DNA of 53,987 nt from Ichthyosporea sp. XGB-2017a (GCA_002811675.1 PDIM01010330.1:137844-191830); one strand, 5' to 3'. Numbered from the stretch's first letter, positions 1 through 10,482 are shown. Numbers and translations: made by a program. Notes: generated from the sequence alone by a model not told the origin.

Positions 1-1444
1 CCCCGGAGGTAAGAGGAAAATGAAGTGTGGCAAACAAAAGAATAGTTTATGGATACATTTGGAAATGAAATCTTCTGATGGCTTTTTCAAAGTACCCGTA
101 GATTGAATCTCGATGCGCAAAGTGTGACAATTCGTTGCTTATTCTTGTACTCTATTTCTCATTTCATTGATAACAATGCAGCACTTGGGCGAATTACATG
201 GGAATCAGTTTTGTGAACAGTGCGAGGAATGTGGCCTCGCCGTATATCGTTCATTTGATGTGAAAGGAATTCGAAGGCAAAAGACTGGAAGATATTGTAG
301 GACATGCAAAGGAGCTCTTAGAGATACTATTTTAGATTGGGATGACCCTTTGCCGGACAAAGAGCTTGATTTATCTGAAACATTCGCTAGTAAAGCCGAT
401 TTGTCATTATGCTTGGGCACGAGTCTTCAAATCATTCCTGCTGCCGACATCCCTTTGAAGACCGTAGCGCAGAGGTATAAAGTTCAAAGGAAGAGAGGCC
501 GCAAGCGAAAGCGAAAAGCGAACAATAATGTGGGAAATGGGTCATTGGTCATTGTTAATCTACAAGAGACTCCAAGGGATGAATGGGCTGATTTATGTAT
601 GCACTGGTATGTAGATGACATCATGTATTATGCTTATTTATACCTGAATCACATGCACGTTCCAGCGTACGAGAAGCACTGCAACCTCTTATTCGAAATG
701 AAAGGGGAGATCCGCAATACGAAATTGGGTGAAGCGGGAGCTTGGGATAACATATTTATTGAATCATTAGACCTCTTTGAATCGGATGTTGGGGCGCCTG
801 GATGCAAAATTCCGTTTATTCTGGAAGCCAGGGTCGTTATTCAATCACACGGTGTGAAAAATAACTCGATAGATGTATGCACATTTGTGGATAACGCCCT
901 GCCCTTTTCCAAAGCAATGTTTCAGCGAACGACAGATGGAACCGAAGGTTGGGATGCATCATCCGCTGTTGTTGTTGTTACGATAAAATTTACTCCTCGC
1001 TGTAACCTTGTGGGGGAAATTCAAATGGAAGGGCTAATATTCGATAATGAAAACCAAATCCCCAATAGAAAGGATGAAAGAGACTTGAAGTTCCATGTGA
1101 AAATATCAAAAAAATGTGTTATTTTGAGGAAAGACTTTAAGGACTTTGTTCCAAAGATAAAATTGGATAGAGAATTACTAACCCGTACTTTTGAAGCAAA
1201 GCTAGGTGACAGTGAGAGCCGCGATGATGGCATTGCCTCACAGAGAGCACCACGTCCAGCTCTGCCATCTTCCTCCAGGAAGACTTGTGTGCAATGCGAG
1301 AAATGCCTTCTGTGGACCGATGTCCCAGCTGGCGTTGATGTTAGCTCACTTCCTGCCGTGTACACATGTGGGTACCGTTCGTGGACCAGTACTGCCCGTT
1401 GTGAGGAAAGAGCAAAGCAAGATAGAAAGACCGAAACGAAATGA
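1..1444 (+). CDS. SIRT6/7-like sirtuin deacylase with C-terminal CW zinc finger (5' partial)
   Basis: This is the 3' part of an NAD-dependent class IV (SIRT6/7-type) sirtuin, a chromatin deacylase family; the Rossmann half lies before the window. Bases 1-8 are the end of an exon. A GT-AG intron spans 9-181 (gtaaga donor, aatgcag acceptor) and joins in phase to give P-E-H-L-G-E-L-H-G-N, the usual stretch before the zinc ribbon. The ATG at 167 is therefore intronic. Two CxxC zinc pairs follow, then D-T-I-L-D-W, a G-T-S-L-Q-I motif and V-N-L-Q-E-T-P-R-D-E-W, which resembles SIRT7. After about 150 less conserved residues, bases ~1285-1416 encode a CW-type zinc finger: C-V-Q-C-E-K-C-L-L-W, S-L-P, then two more Cys. 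The first cage Trp of a typical CW domain is Cys here. The fusion is unusual. The assignment is confident for the sirtuin and good for CW. Confidence 0.88.
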
Positions 1445-1756
1445 AGCCAAAAACGAAACGCGACGTGTTACATCAAAGGCCCAGAAAAAAAAAAAAGATC
1501 CACGTGCTGCTGCAGCCGGCACAAGAGCCGAAAAAAACAATGAAAAATAGAGAATTGCAGCTTTTCTGTTTCCCATTTATTTTTATTTTTCGGTTCTCGC
1601 TTAGGTTGTTGTCTTTCGTAGATTTGTAGGTCTTTTCATTTTTTTGTTTTTGATTTTAACGAATGAGAAGGAATTGAATCTGTGGATAAGAAACGAATAA
1701 TAATAACGAAAGGGAAAAGAAAAAGATTAATCTTTACAGGAAGAACAGAAATTGAG

Positions 1757-3233
1757 ATGAGGACTAGTCGAGCGCTGTTTTCCAAGGCTCTTCTTTTGGG
1801 GGGCTGCACAAACTCCGGGAAAACTTTCCTTGGAATTGAACTTGCGAAACGATTGAATGGTGAAATAATCAACTGCGATATTGGAAGCGTAAGTTTTGCT
1901 ATTGCTATTAGGCCTAAACTAGAAGCAGAATAGCAAAGTTAATATTGTTACTAATCCCTTATTTTCCTGTCATGATAATTATGAACATGCAGATGTATCG
2001 AGATTTCGATATTGGGACGGCGAAACCTTCAGTGGCGCACTTAAAGACTATTCCCCACCATTTGGTAGATATATTTTCCTCGCCAACAGATTATCTTAGC
2101 GCGGGAGATTATTTCAAAACCGTGCAACATTTAGTAGAGGTAGGAAGAGAGTACACATCTTACATGACGTTTGTGTATGTGAACTTTGATTTGTTAGTAG
2201 AATTGTTTGGTTTTAACAATAGGATTATGTTTTTGTCATTCTCGTTGTAACTTTTTCTGGTGTATAGGACATACAGGGAAGGGGTAAGGTGCCTATTATT
2301 GTTGGTGGATCTTCATTTTACTGGTCGAATATGTTGAACGGGTTACGTAGTGCTGCACCTCTAAATATGGGATTAGCAAAGCAAATTGAACTAGAGGTGA
2401 AGAATCGAGGGTGGCATAGTGTGTATGAGGAGTTTGAGAAAGTGGATCCAGTTGCAGCTAAAACTTTGACCCCAAATGATACCAGAAGACTTGGTAGATT
2501 TTATTCGCATTTTAAGGATACAGGGAAAAAGATTTCGGAATGTGAAGTTGTTCCTTTTGGACACGAGCTTCGTGCTGCCTTTTTGTACGTTGATCGCCAA
2601 AAAGCCCGGGACCATATTCTAGAGCGCTGTAGCGAAATGTTGAATAATGGGCTTTTGGAAGAAACGATTGAACTTGTGAAAACTGGATCTTTGCGCGTTG
2701 GGGATAGAACAAGCTTGCTCATAGGATATAAAAGTGCTTTGATCTATCTGCAAAAGATATACTCTATGAGAAATGAAAACTTTTCAAGGATCAATCATAA
2801 GATAGAATCCCGGGAGACTGTTCTGCGAAAAGAATGGGTCCTTAAATCCACAATTTCTGCGGGAAAGGCTTTTGTTCAAGAGTTCTTGGGGAGCTCTCGA
2901 AAGTTGGCCAAGCGGCAAGCAAAGTACGGGATGGGAAATAGAGATAAGATGCTGCTTGCAGAAATGAGTGAAGATCCTAGTGAAACCATTGAAAGTCTTA
3001 TTAATTTGTATGAATGTGACTCAGAGGCGTATGCTGGCTTACTAGAATCACAAAGCAACCCTGACATCTCTACTGTGAGCCCCAGTGTGGGTAAAATGAA
3101 TAAGATTGATAATTCCGGAATAGACCCTCGCTTCAGTGCCTTCACTACTACATATTCTCTCACAACTGCAAAGGGTCTGGTTGACTTAATGGGTGACGAC
3201 TTCTGGGGAACATATTTACAGAAGGCTATTTAA
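1757..3233 (+). CDS. tRNA dimethylallyltransferase (isopentenyltransferase, MOD5/TRIT1/MiaA family)
   Basis: Adds a dimethylallyl group to A37 of tRNAs that read UNN codons. Three exons: 1757-1888, 1993-2139 and 2268-3233, with GT-AG introns of 104 and 128 bp, all phase 0, giving 414 residues. The start is the first ATG in frame and sits just before the P-loop G-C-T-N-S-G-K-T (residues 16-23). Exon 2 begins with M-Y-R-D-F-D-I-G-T-A-K-P and carries I-P-H-H-L-V-D-I. Exon 3 has G-K-V-P-I-I-V-G-G-S and N-D-T-R-R-L-G-R-F, then the family's C-terminal K-R-Q segment. The usual D-S-x-Q motif after the first strand reads D-I-G-S across the exon 1/2 junction, with the same spacing to the conserved Tyr. 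I see no C-terminal C2H2 finger of the type found in yeast and animal homologues. It follows the sirtuin gene in the same direction, separated by about 310 bp. Confidence 0.9.
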
Positions 3234-3261
3234 GTTAAACAAAATGAAGCAAAACACGGAT

Positions 3262-3267
3262 AATAAA
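3262..3267 (+). terminator. AATAAA polyadenylation signal of the IPT gene
   Basis: AATAAA lies 28 bp after the isopentenyltransferase stop codon, the usual spacing for a eukaryotic cleavage/polyadenylation signal. No further support is available from sequence alone. Confidence 0.5.
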
Positions 3268-3448
3268 TTAAATTTGTACATTACTTTCTACTGTTTGCAA
3301 TGGTGTTTGAGAGTTTATTAGTTACATAAAATGGGCAAGTTCATAGTTTTAAATAAATAGTATACATTGGGAGACTTAAATGTAATGGAATTCAGATCAC
3401 TGAATAAAGTGAAAGTGAATCGAGTGGAAAAGATTGACAAAGCAGTGT

Positions 3449-4345
3449 TTAAATATCATCTTCGCCCTCGTCATCTGTATCAAGAAGCACGCATGGAGTG
3501 CTTGATGGAGGGGTGGCACAACTTGTAAGTGAACCCTCTACTTTCAAATCACTTACAGATGGCACAGCACGGCAACTAGGGCCTTCTTTTCCATGCGCTC
3601 CATCGGGAATATCCCTTTCATCAACTTTCATAGGGTCACTACAGCTAATGAGTATTGCGTCCTCGAATGAGTGACTGCTATCCATAGACCTACCTCTCAA
3701 GTGAGTAGATGACGGGCGAACCAAGGTCATGTAATTGTCTGATTTTACTGTACTGGTCGATAGCCCAGACTTTTGAGAATTAAAAGAATGCCTATCTGCC
3801 CTATCTTGACGTCCTCTCATCGGCGACAGTTCACTTGTAGAGTCACATGAACAAGTGCTAAATGTTGAAGATGAAACACTCATAAAAGATTTGCTCGAAG
3901 ATGAACTCTCTATTCTAGTATGCATGCTTGTCTGATCATTGCTACTGTAGTCCCCACAATCCAATACGAATGTGTCAATCACCGGCACCAAATGGCCAGC
4001 AAATTTATCTGAATTATCAGATTCACAATCAATTTTCCCCTCACTTCTTTTTCGGAAGTCTTTACCTAACCAAGGTATCTGCAGTTTCTTTTCCGATTTC
4101 ATTGTTGCCTTTCTTGCTTTCTTTGCTTCCTTTTCCTTTAGGCGGTTTAGTTTGTTCATCATTGACTTTGTTACGTTTTCCGATTTTCCCCTCAGCTGCT
4201 CCATGCGCACTACGTCACCAACAGCCTCCGCCTTTTCAAATTCAATTCTATATTTGACAAGCTTCCCATAATATTTTCCCCAAAGAGCCTCTTCTTTCGC
4301 AGAGGCAAAGCCTTCCACAGGCTCCATACTGTGACACGTCTCCAT
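3449..4345 (-). CDS. Hypothetical charged coiled-coil protein
   Basis: A 298-residue open frame that I do not recognise. The start is the ATG at 4345; the frame is open for seven more codons upstream but has no ATG. The first ~100 residues are rich in Lys and Glu and look like a helical coiled coil (for example the run of K and E around N-R-L-K-E-K-E-A-K-K-A). The middle and C-terminal thirds are rich in Ser, Thr and Asp and probably disordered. The protein ends in an acidic tail, L-D-T-D-D-E-G-E-D-D-I, which resembles a SUMO-interaction-like hydrophobic/acidic patch (V-L-L-D-T-D-D). No signal peptide or membrane segment is visible. It converges on the IPT gene, with their stop codons 215 bp apart. 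It is probably a real gene because the frame is long with biased codons, but the function is unknown. Confidence 0.65.
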   Translation of the reverse strand: METCHSMEPVEGFASAKEEALWGKYYGKLVKYRIEFEKAEAVGDVVRMEQLRGKSENVTKSMMNKLNRLKEKEAKKARKATMKSEKKLQIPWLGKDFRKRSEGKIDCESDNSDKFAGHLVPVIDTFVLDCGDYSSNDQTSMHTRIESSSSSKSFMSVSSSTFSTCSCDSTSELSPMRGRQDRADRHSFNSQKSGLSTSTVKSDNYMTLVRPSSTHLRGRSMDSSHSFEDAILISCSDPMKVDERDIPDGAHGKEGPSCRAVPSVSDLKVEGSLTSCATPPSSTPCVLLDTDDEGEDDI

Positions 4346-4905
4346 CTGGATCTGGATATAAATCAATATGTTCCCTTATATATTTTTCTCTTCCCAATGC
4401 CAACTTGTTAACTTCCAAATACAAAATCAATCACATCGGAAATACCTCAAATCCCCATGACCCCCTTTTCGTAAACACAACAAACCAAAGCCAATCAATT
4501 CCAGAATGGACAATCCCTCTTTCTGCATATAATCTTCTTCTAAACCAAATCTCAAAACTCAAAAAGTCAAATATTAAAGGCCAAATTGAACTTTGTAGTT
4601 GCTGCTGTCCATGACGTTACGTTATTACGTCGTTGAAAATTGAAATTTAAACTTTTGTTGTGATTATTGTAACAAAACCAACGCCGTTAAAATTACCGCA
4701 AAATGGAAATATAAATCGTGGAGCTTTAATTTGGGGCCAGCAGAGCGAGGCAGCAGAAAAAGGAAGTTGAACCTGAGTGGCTGATTATGCAGAGATTGAG
4801 AGGCGCTGTGGGTGTCTGCCCTCGGTGTCTGCATAAAATAGCGGAAGTTTTTTTTTTTTCCCAAAAAGATTTTTTTTTTCGTTTTTTATTTTTACTTGTC
4901 CTGTG

Positions 4906-5094
4906 ATTGGTCAATCTGTGTGATTTTACTGTGCTGTGAATTGTGATTGGCCAGTTTTTTTTTTGTTTGTTGTTTCAATTTTCGTCGTGTGGTCCTTACA
5001 AATATAAAAGCCACAGCTGTGTGAGAAGAAAGAAAGAAAAAAAAAATTGTAAAGACGTAAAAACATAATCCAAAACTAAAAAAATACAGCCAAT
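4906..5094. promoter_or_regulatory. CCAAT/TATA cluster without an obvious gene
   Basis: Two inverted CCAAT boxes (ATTGG at 4906 and 4946) lie 40 bp apart, followed by TATAAAAG at 5003-5010 and a CAGCTG E-box just after it. A forward CCAATCAGA sits at 5090. On the plus strand this looks like a complete core promoter, but no recognisable gene follows for 1.6 kb. On the minus strand the CCAAT boxes could serve the coiled-coil gene, which starts about 560 bp away. The assignment rests on motifs only. Confidence 0.4.
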
Positions 5095-5139
5095 CAGAGG
5101 CCAGAAAGTCATAGTCTTTGTTTGTCAAGTTCCCAACCA

Positions 5140-6560
5140 TGGATTTTCATACTTCAGAAAAAACTACATAGATTATTCCTCCCTGTACTTGATCATCAGT
5201 TGATCATGATAGAAAATCGCATAATACGTGCACAGCAGTACACCATGGAAATTTTCATAACAGTACATGAAGCAAAATTATGTAGATAGAAGCATCAGAC
5301 AACTACTACATAGTTTTGAAGGGGTTTCTAGATTACTGTGATCTGGTAACGAAAGTTACTTTATCTCATGTTGCCATGCTCGGTTGCTACGTACATAACA
5401 AGTAATCTACACAGCAAGTCATGCATGGCGGGAGTACTCCAATGGGAGTTCTATCTATGTAATTTATCAGAAGGCTGCACTTATCTTGTATTTATCCTTG
5501 AAAAAAGTGACCGTGAAAAGAGGGCCTTGAGCTATATACTGTATATTCGCTTCGCACAATAAAGGCTTCATTCGGATCCACGTGATTCATGAGCGTACAT
5601 GCATGTATGTCTACAGGATATCGTAATTGGTATGTTCCAAGAAATTTGTAGACTTCTTACATAAACTATGAGATACTCTTTGTTTTTACCATTGTTTGCA
5701 TTATTTCTTAATTGCAGTTTATGGATGACGATTTTGAGTGAAGGTGCCAATTTTCAAGATACAAACGCTTGCTCCTTGCACAATGTAATTTTTGATAACT
5801 GGGCCAGAAGCTTATCTATCGATCAGGCAAGTGTAAGCCAAACTCTTACATCATCTGTAGCTAGCTTCGCACACATGACATGTATTCTCTGGAGCTACGC
5901 TGTGCGGTCGCTGCCCTCAATAATGAATTACCAGCCGGCCTCATCTCGCGACTACCCTAGGGGCTCAAAATAAATACGTACTAAGGATTAGTGCACCAAA
6001 AAGCGTATCTTACTACATAGTAGCTCATATCAAACTCAATGGGTATCTCGAAGGATATCTGGTCCAACAGACCATATTGCTTGACTGGCCCCGACAGAGC
6101 CATCGGATGTGTGACAGAGGCAAATGTTGGAAAGGATAGGCGATTTTGGCGGCACCGCAAAAGTAGAAAACATGCTTGATTTTTAAAAAGACAATATGGT
6201 CCATCTTCCAACCTTGAGTGACGTCAAACTACCTGTATACTACCGCCACGATTTAAGCAATTGTGGTTTTCAACCTAGAGGGACCACTTCTCCATGAATT
6301 AATCATAAGTAATGAGTACAGTCAATGAACATCGTTCTATTTCGTTTTCTTCTATCACTTTCCTAACCACAAATATACAAAGATGTCCAGTTATTTCAGA
6401 TTTCTAACCCCCTTCTATAAGGAACCCCCATGTTCCACTTCAAGAGCATTCTATTCCTTTGTGATATATATAACGCGACAGCAACAACAAACAGCAACAT
6501 AAAGTTTAAATGCTCCTTTGAAACAGGCAAACCAGAATGAAAAGAAAACTCACAAAAAGA
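5140..6560. other. Gene-poor stretch of mixed composition
   Basis: About 1.4 kb without a convincing gene. Unlike most spacers here it has no long A or T runs and contains many CpGs. Several short open stretches of 30-75 codons occur in different frames and on both strands (for example 5800-5975, 5900-6150 on plus and 5981-6211 on minus), none starting with an ATG in good context and none recognisable. It may be a long regulatory spacer, a noncoding RNA locus or decayed coding DNA. Confidence 0.4.
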
Positions 6561-6566
6561 GCAGTT

Positions 6567-6624
6567 TCCCTGTTTTTTTTGTGTGCCTTTTTTTTTCCTT
6601 TTTTTTGTTTTGTTTTTTTTTTCG
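6567..6624 (+). promoter_or_regulatory. T-rich tract upstream of the mitochondrial carrier
   Basis: Four runs of 7-10 T separated by short G/C breaks, ending about 110 bp before the carrier ATG. Similar T-rich tracts on the coding strand precede many genes in this window, so it is likely part of a core promoter or 5' leader. Confidence 0.45.
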
Positions 6625-6734
6625 TGCTGCTGTGACTGTGAATTTTTTATTATTTTTAGTGGAAGAAATCTAAAGTGAGTTTCAAATTTAAACTATAATC
6701 CCTAATTTATGTATATATTTATTTTGTAAGTGGC

Positions 6735-7826
6735 ATGGGGAAAGGAGAAGAAGGAGGAGGAAGTGGGGCAAAGAAGCCTATTAAGCAGGAAGGGCTGACA
6801 TGGAGACCCTTTGTGTTTGGCGGCCTGGCCTCTATGACAGCCGAAGTGTTTACCTTTCCCATTGACACGAGCAAAACCAGACTTCAAATCCAAGGCCAGG
6901 GGGGCAACCTTGCGCAGCTGAAGTACAGGGGGATGTTTCATGCAATCTATCTGATAGGAAAGGAAGAAGGGGCCCGTGCCTTGTTTAATGGGATTGCACC
7001 GTCTCTGATGAGGCAGGCGACCTATGGAACTATCAAGATTGGAATATACCATTCTTTGAAGAAAAAAGTAAATGAGTTGAGACCAGCAAAGGGGGATGGG
7101 GAGAATTTATTAAACAATGTCTTTTGTGGGGGGGTCGCGGGTGTTACGTCCTCGTCTATTGCTAACCCTACAGACGTATTGAAGATTAGAATGCAGGCAC
7201 AAAGTAGCAGTGGAGGAGGAGGCAATGCCCGTGAGGGGATGTTTGCTGTTCTTAAAAGGGCCTACCAGAGTGATGGTTTCTTTGGCTTGTGGCGTGGCGT
7301 GGGCCCCAATGCGTCACGAGCTGCTGTTATTGCTGCTGTGGAGTTGCCTGCATATGACAAGTTTAAGCATTTGCTGGTTTCAAATGGCTATATGAACGAT
7401 AATGTCTTTGCGCACTTTACAGCAAGTTTTGGTGCCGGATTCTGTGGGGCTTTGGCTTCCAACCCTGTTGATGTTGCAAAGGTAAGTGACGAATGTTTTG
7501 TGCATGTAGTGATCCTTTTTTCCTTTTGTTTGTTCGGACACTAAGAAGACTGACTGACAAAACTTGCTATTCTCTCTTCCTAAACGCGTTTTGTATCTTC
7601 TGTGGGGGAAACACAACAGACTCGCCTTATGAATCAAAGCAAAAGAGGAAGAACTTCAAATGGAGTAGTGATATATCGAGGAACACTCCACTGCTTTGCA
7701 GAGACAATACGAAATGAAGGCTTCTTCGCCTTGTACAAAGGATTCATCCCAAACTATGTCCGCCTTGGGCCGTGGAACATCATTTTCTTTATGACCTATG
7801 AGCAATTGAAGAACTTAAATCTGTAG
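6735..7826 (+). CDS. Mitochondrial carrier, UCP4/UCP5 (SLC25A14/A30)-like
   Basis: A solute carrier of the inner mitochondrial membrane. Two exons, 6735-7481 and 7620-7826, joined across a 138-bp GT-AG intron in phase 0 inside V-D-V-A-K/T-R-L, giving 317 residues, normal for the family. All three Px[DE]xx[KR] signatures are present: P-I-D-T-S-K at about residue 36, P-T-D-V-L-K at about 145 and P-V-D-V-A-K at the splice junction. The opening [15 protein letters not shown] closely resembles brain and kidney uncoupling-protein-like carriers (UCP5/KMCP1), whose substrates are small dicarboxylates, sulfate or inorganic anions. The N-terminus is Gly- and Lys-rich. AATAAA follows 62 bp after the stop. 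The exact substrate cannot be read from sequence. Confidence 0.9.
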
Positions 7827-7888
7827 TTAAGTTTTGTGTTTGCTCGTCGGACTAAAGCATATTCAAAGGTATTTTCCATTCACAAATG

Positions 7889-7894
7889 AATAAA
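7889..7894 (+). terminator. AATAAA polyadenylation signal of the carrier gene
   Basis: AATAAA 62 bp after the carrier stop codon and 27 bp before the stop codon of the convergent hydroxylase gene, so the two 3' ends nearly touch. Confidence 0.5.
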
Positions 7895-7921
7895 ACATCG
7901 TAATGCTCGCCTCTTTTTCTT

Positions 7922-8995
7922 TCACTGAGCGCTGAATATGTGATCCAGTACTTCGATCTCCTCTTTGCTCAAATTCGGGTTATACACATCGACTATTAGA
8001 ACAGCACGAATAGCGTCCTTATCGTCGAAGTTATTAAATGCACTGTGCTCATATGAGTCATCAATGACAAGAACTTTCCCCAACTCCCATTCCTCTTCCT
8101 GATTGTCTACCCGTATAAAGCATCTCTTTTCCGTGGAATGCTTGCCTTGCTCATGCCCTGGTACCTGCAGGGCCAAATGTATTCTCCATCTAATATTGGT
8201 TGCCCCATAGTGTGGTTTGATCACTGTCCCCGGCTCAAGGATGCTAATGAACGCATAGCAAAATACAGTTTGGCCCATAAAGTATGCAAATGATTCAACA
8301 GCCTCGGCTATTTTGGGGCAGTAATGACAATTAATCTCATTCCTCACGCCCTGATTGTAAAAGTACAAAGCCAGCCATCTACCACTGACGTACGAATCAT
8401 CTCCTTCCCCCCTACTAGTTTCCACAATCAAGCTCTTCTCAGCACTTTCACCATTTTCACGAACACCAGCCCTCTCCCATACCCCACGGAATTCATCCAT
8501 TATAGCGTTGAAATGTTTCTCCCCAAAATGGCTCTTTGCCAAAAGCTGGAATTCTTTTTCGGAGTAATTCATTGCTTCACCAGGCACACTCGAGGGAAAT
8601 GGTCTTGATTTCAATCCAGACACACCAAACACTGAAGGCCGCTGTGGTCTATTGTCATTGTTGCGCACGCAATCTCGTCTTCTGTCACCCCCAGTACCTA
8701 GAGGAAAGCTCTCCTGAAGGCGCTCACTAACGACTCTACTCCGCCCGTCCCCAAACCTATCACTCATCAGCTCTCCGAACCTCCGATTAAAAATGTTCAC
8801 ATTACCCGTGCACAGTAAACATCCTGGCTTCCCACACGTCCCTTGATCTGCCTCTTCGTCCTCTTCGAACCGCAGCTTTTTTTGAGACAGCATCTCCAAA
8901 TGATGACTCTTCTGAAGCCTCTCTACCACGACAAGTCCTAGCACCGCCAAACAAAGGAATATATATTGGATATACTCCATGACTAATAGAATCAC
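7922..8995 (-). CDS. Aspartyl/asparaginyl beta-hydroxylase family protein (ASPH-like)
   Basis: A 2-oxoglutarate/Fe(II) oxygenase of 357 residues. Residues ~5-25 form one hydrophobic segment near the N-terminus, predicting a type II membrane protein with a lumenal catalytic domain, as in animal ASPH. The catalytic C-terminal half has the family pattern: H-Y-G-A-T-N-I-R-W-R-I-H-L around residue 258 (2OG/iron-binding His and Arg) and I-D-D-S-Y-E-H-S-A-F-N around residue 313 (second His). V-L-I-V-D-V-Y-N-P follows. A short Cys cluster (C-G-K-P-G-C-L-L-C) lies between the membrane segment and the catalytic domain, with a variable linker. There is no TPR region. The first ATG (8995) is used; a second ATG five codons later is possible. 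The natural target is unknown; animal ASPH hydroxylates EGF-like domains. Confidence 0.87.
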   Translation of the reverse strand: MILLVMEYIQYIFLCLAVLGLVVVERLQKSHHLEMLSQKKLRFEEDEEADQGTCGKPGCLLCTGNVNIFNRRFGELMSDRFGDGRSRVVSERLQESFPLGTGGDRRRDCVRNNDNRPQRPSVFGVSGLKSRPFPSSVPGEAMNYSEKEFQLLAKSHFGEKHFNAIMDEFRGVWERAGVRENGESAEKSLIVETSRGEGDDSYVSGRWLALYFYNQGVRNEINCHYCPKIAEAVESFAYFMGQTVFCYAFISILEPGTVIKPHYGATNIRWRIHLALQVPGHEQGKHSTEKRCFIRVDNQEEEWELGKVLVIDDSYEHSAFNNFDDKDAIRAVLIVDVYNPNLSKEEIEVLDHIFSAQ

Positions 8996-9180
8996 AAATC
9001 AAAGAAAACAAACGTAAATCCTCTCCTCTCCTCCCCAAACCAAATCAACAACAATTCCAAAATCACAAAAAATAAAAATAAAAATAAAATAATAATAAAG
9101 CATACAAAAATTTTGCCCATTTAATTCATTCCTTTTCATTTTTGTTCCAAGGCATGAGTTTTTGTTTCAATGTTTCGTGG

Positions 9181-9186
9181 TTTATT
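9181..9186 (-). terminator. AATAAA signal of serpin copy 1
   Basis: AATAAA on the minus strand 94 bp after the stop of the left serpin. The same short element (reverse TTTATTGTACTT) recurs at the same distance after the right serpin, although the sequence around it has diverged. Confidence 0.45.
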
Positions 9187-9279
9187 GTACTTTATAAATT
9201 AAGGTAGTTGTTTAAAATTCACAGCCACACAAGCACTCAAAAGGGGGCCTTATTCATCAAATAGACTGGGTCATCTATT

Positions 9280-10482
9280 TCACTCGAGTGCTGGTTTGGT
9301 CACCTTGCCCATAAAGAGTACCATTCCTGTAACTTGGTCATGGATGATGAACACAAAAGGTCTGTCACATCGGAATTGTTGGGGTCTCACAGGCAAGCAT
9401 CGTGTCATCATTATCATCCCAGTGGCTGCCGCTGCTTCCCCTCCTTTCTCATTCACCTCGATAAACACCTTTTGCACTACCGCAGATGCGTAAAGACGCT
9501 CCCCCGATGTCACCCGGGAGAGGTCTGCTTCCCTATCACTGAAAATATCACGCACTCCAAGGGCTTTCAGCGTGTCTGTTAACTCCATGCTGCTCTCCAT
9601 TTTGAACTTGGGGATGCCAATTTCGTATTCCCTCTCCGGCTGCTCCTGTATGCTCGAAATGGCGTCAACGAGATTAGTTTTCAGCATCAGTGACTCAACC
9701 TCCGCAAGACCGTCTCCGATACTGCTCGTCTCTTCCGGTAAAATGAACACCATACTGAGCCGTCCTCCTTTAAAAGGCATTGCCAGGCCGTTTGCCTTGA
9801 TGTCTTTCAATGGCCCCGCATGGAATTTGGCCTTCATGTGCATCATCTCACAGTCAACAACTTGACTATCAGATACATGGAAAGGTTCTTTTTCTGTGAA
9901 CTGTGGATTGAATTGCCTATCCCATAGGCCTTTGAAGTAAACAGCATTCACAAGAACCACTCGTGTTAACGCGTTCAACATGCTTGGGCTGATCAGATCC
10001 TTGATTCGACTCTCCGTTTGCTGCTCAACCCATTTATTAATCAGTGCTGCAGTCGCCTGATTATCCCCAAAATTTACAGCTTCCACGGGCGCTCCAAAGC
10101 TCTTCTCACACGCCGACACAAACGCATCCAATAGCGGAAAGTCTTTCTGTGCATAAAGAGCATTTGCAGATTTCAACACATACCCACGAGACTCTTCTTC
10201 ACCTGCACCTCCTGTCACTTTAAGACTCCCAAGCGCCTCCATATATCCCTTCTCTACCCCTGACTCATCTGGAACCCCCCTGAACAATACCTCCATAATC
10301 TCCTTGTGTGTGTTTTCTTGTGCACCTAACACCGCCATGGCAAACACAGCACTCACACTGAAGGGTGAGGCAATCAGATTCCCACTGGTGTTGCTCCTGC
10401 ACAACTCCGCATACAGGCTCTGTGAAAAAGCATTGTTCGCCTGAGCAATTGCGCTGGTCGCACTGGACGAAGACAAAGACAT
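9280..10482 (-). CDS. Intracellular-type serpin, predicted P1 Arg (copy 1)
   Basis: A 400-residue single-exon serpin. There is no signal peptide, so it is probably cytosolic like animal clade B serpins. Family landmarks are present: N-L-I-A-S-P-F-S-V near residue 35, the N-A-V-Y-F-K-G-L-W breach motif, and a C-terminal D-R-P-F-V-F-I-I-H-D. The reactive-loop hinge E-K-G-G-E-A-A-A-A-T has Gly at P15 and small residues at P12-P9, as expected for an inhibitory serpin. Alignment with clade B serpins puts P1 at Arg in M-M-T-R-C-L-P-V, predicting inhibition of a trypsin-like protease; this register is inference. The loop continues R-P-Q-Q-F-R-C-D-R. It lies about 0.6 kb from an almost identical copy. 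The ATG at 10482 is the first in frame. Confidence 0.95.
   Translation of the reverse strand: MSLSSSSATSAIAQANNAFSQSLYAELCRSNTSGNLIASPFSVSAVFAMAVLGAQENTHKEIMEVLFRGVPDESGVEKGYMEALGSLKVTGGAGEEESRGYVLKSANALYAQKDFPLLDAFVSACEKSFGAPVEAVNFGDNQATAALINKWVEQQTESRIKDLISPSMLNALTRVVLVNAVYFKGLWDRQFNPQFTEKEPFHVSDSQVVDCEMMHMKAKFHAGPLKDIKANGLAMPFKGGRLSMVFILPEETSSIGDGLAEVESLMLKTNLVDAISSIQEQPEREYEIGIPKFKMESSMELTDTLKALGVRDIFSDREADLSRVTSGERLYASAVVQKVFIEVNEKGGEAAAATGMIMMTRCLPVRPQQFRCDRPFVFIIHDQVTGMVLFMGKVTKPALE
9371..9402 (-). other. Divergent reactive-loop block, copy 1
   Basis: A 32-bp block that replaces the 38 bp at 11163-11200 of the other copy. On the coding strand it begins immediately after the Thr (P2) codon, so all loop differences start at P1 and end before the conserved C-D-R-P-F. 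Flanking sequence on both sides is identical between copies. Confidence 0.9.

Noticed and set aside
167-181. ATG at 167 as the sirtuin start
   Set aside because: It lies in the intron just before a good acceptor; the zinc-ribbon exon starts at 182 and joins the exon ending at 8 in frame with family-like residues.
5668-6211. Short frames on both strands in the gene-poor stretch
   Set aside because: None has a convincing start, splice partner or family match; reported as gene-poor sequence instead.
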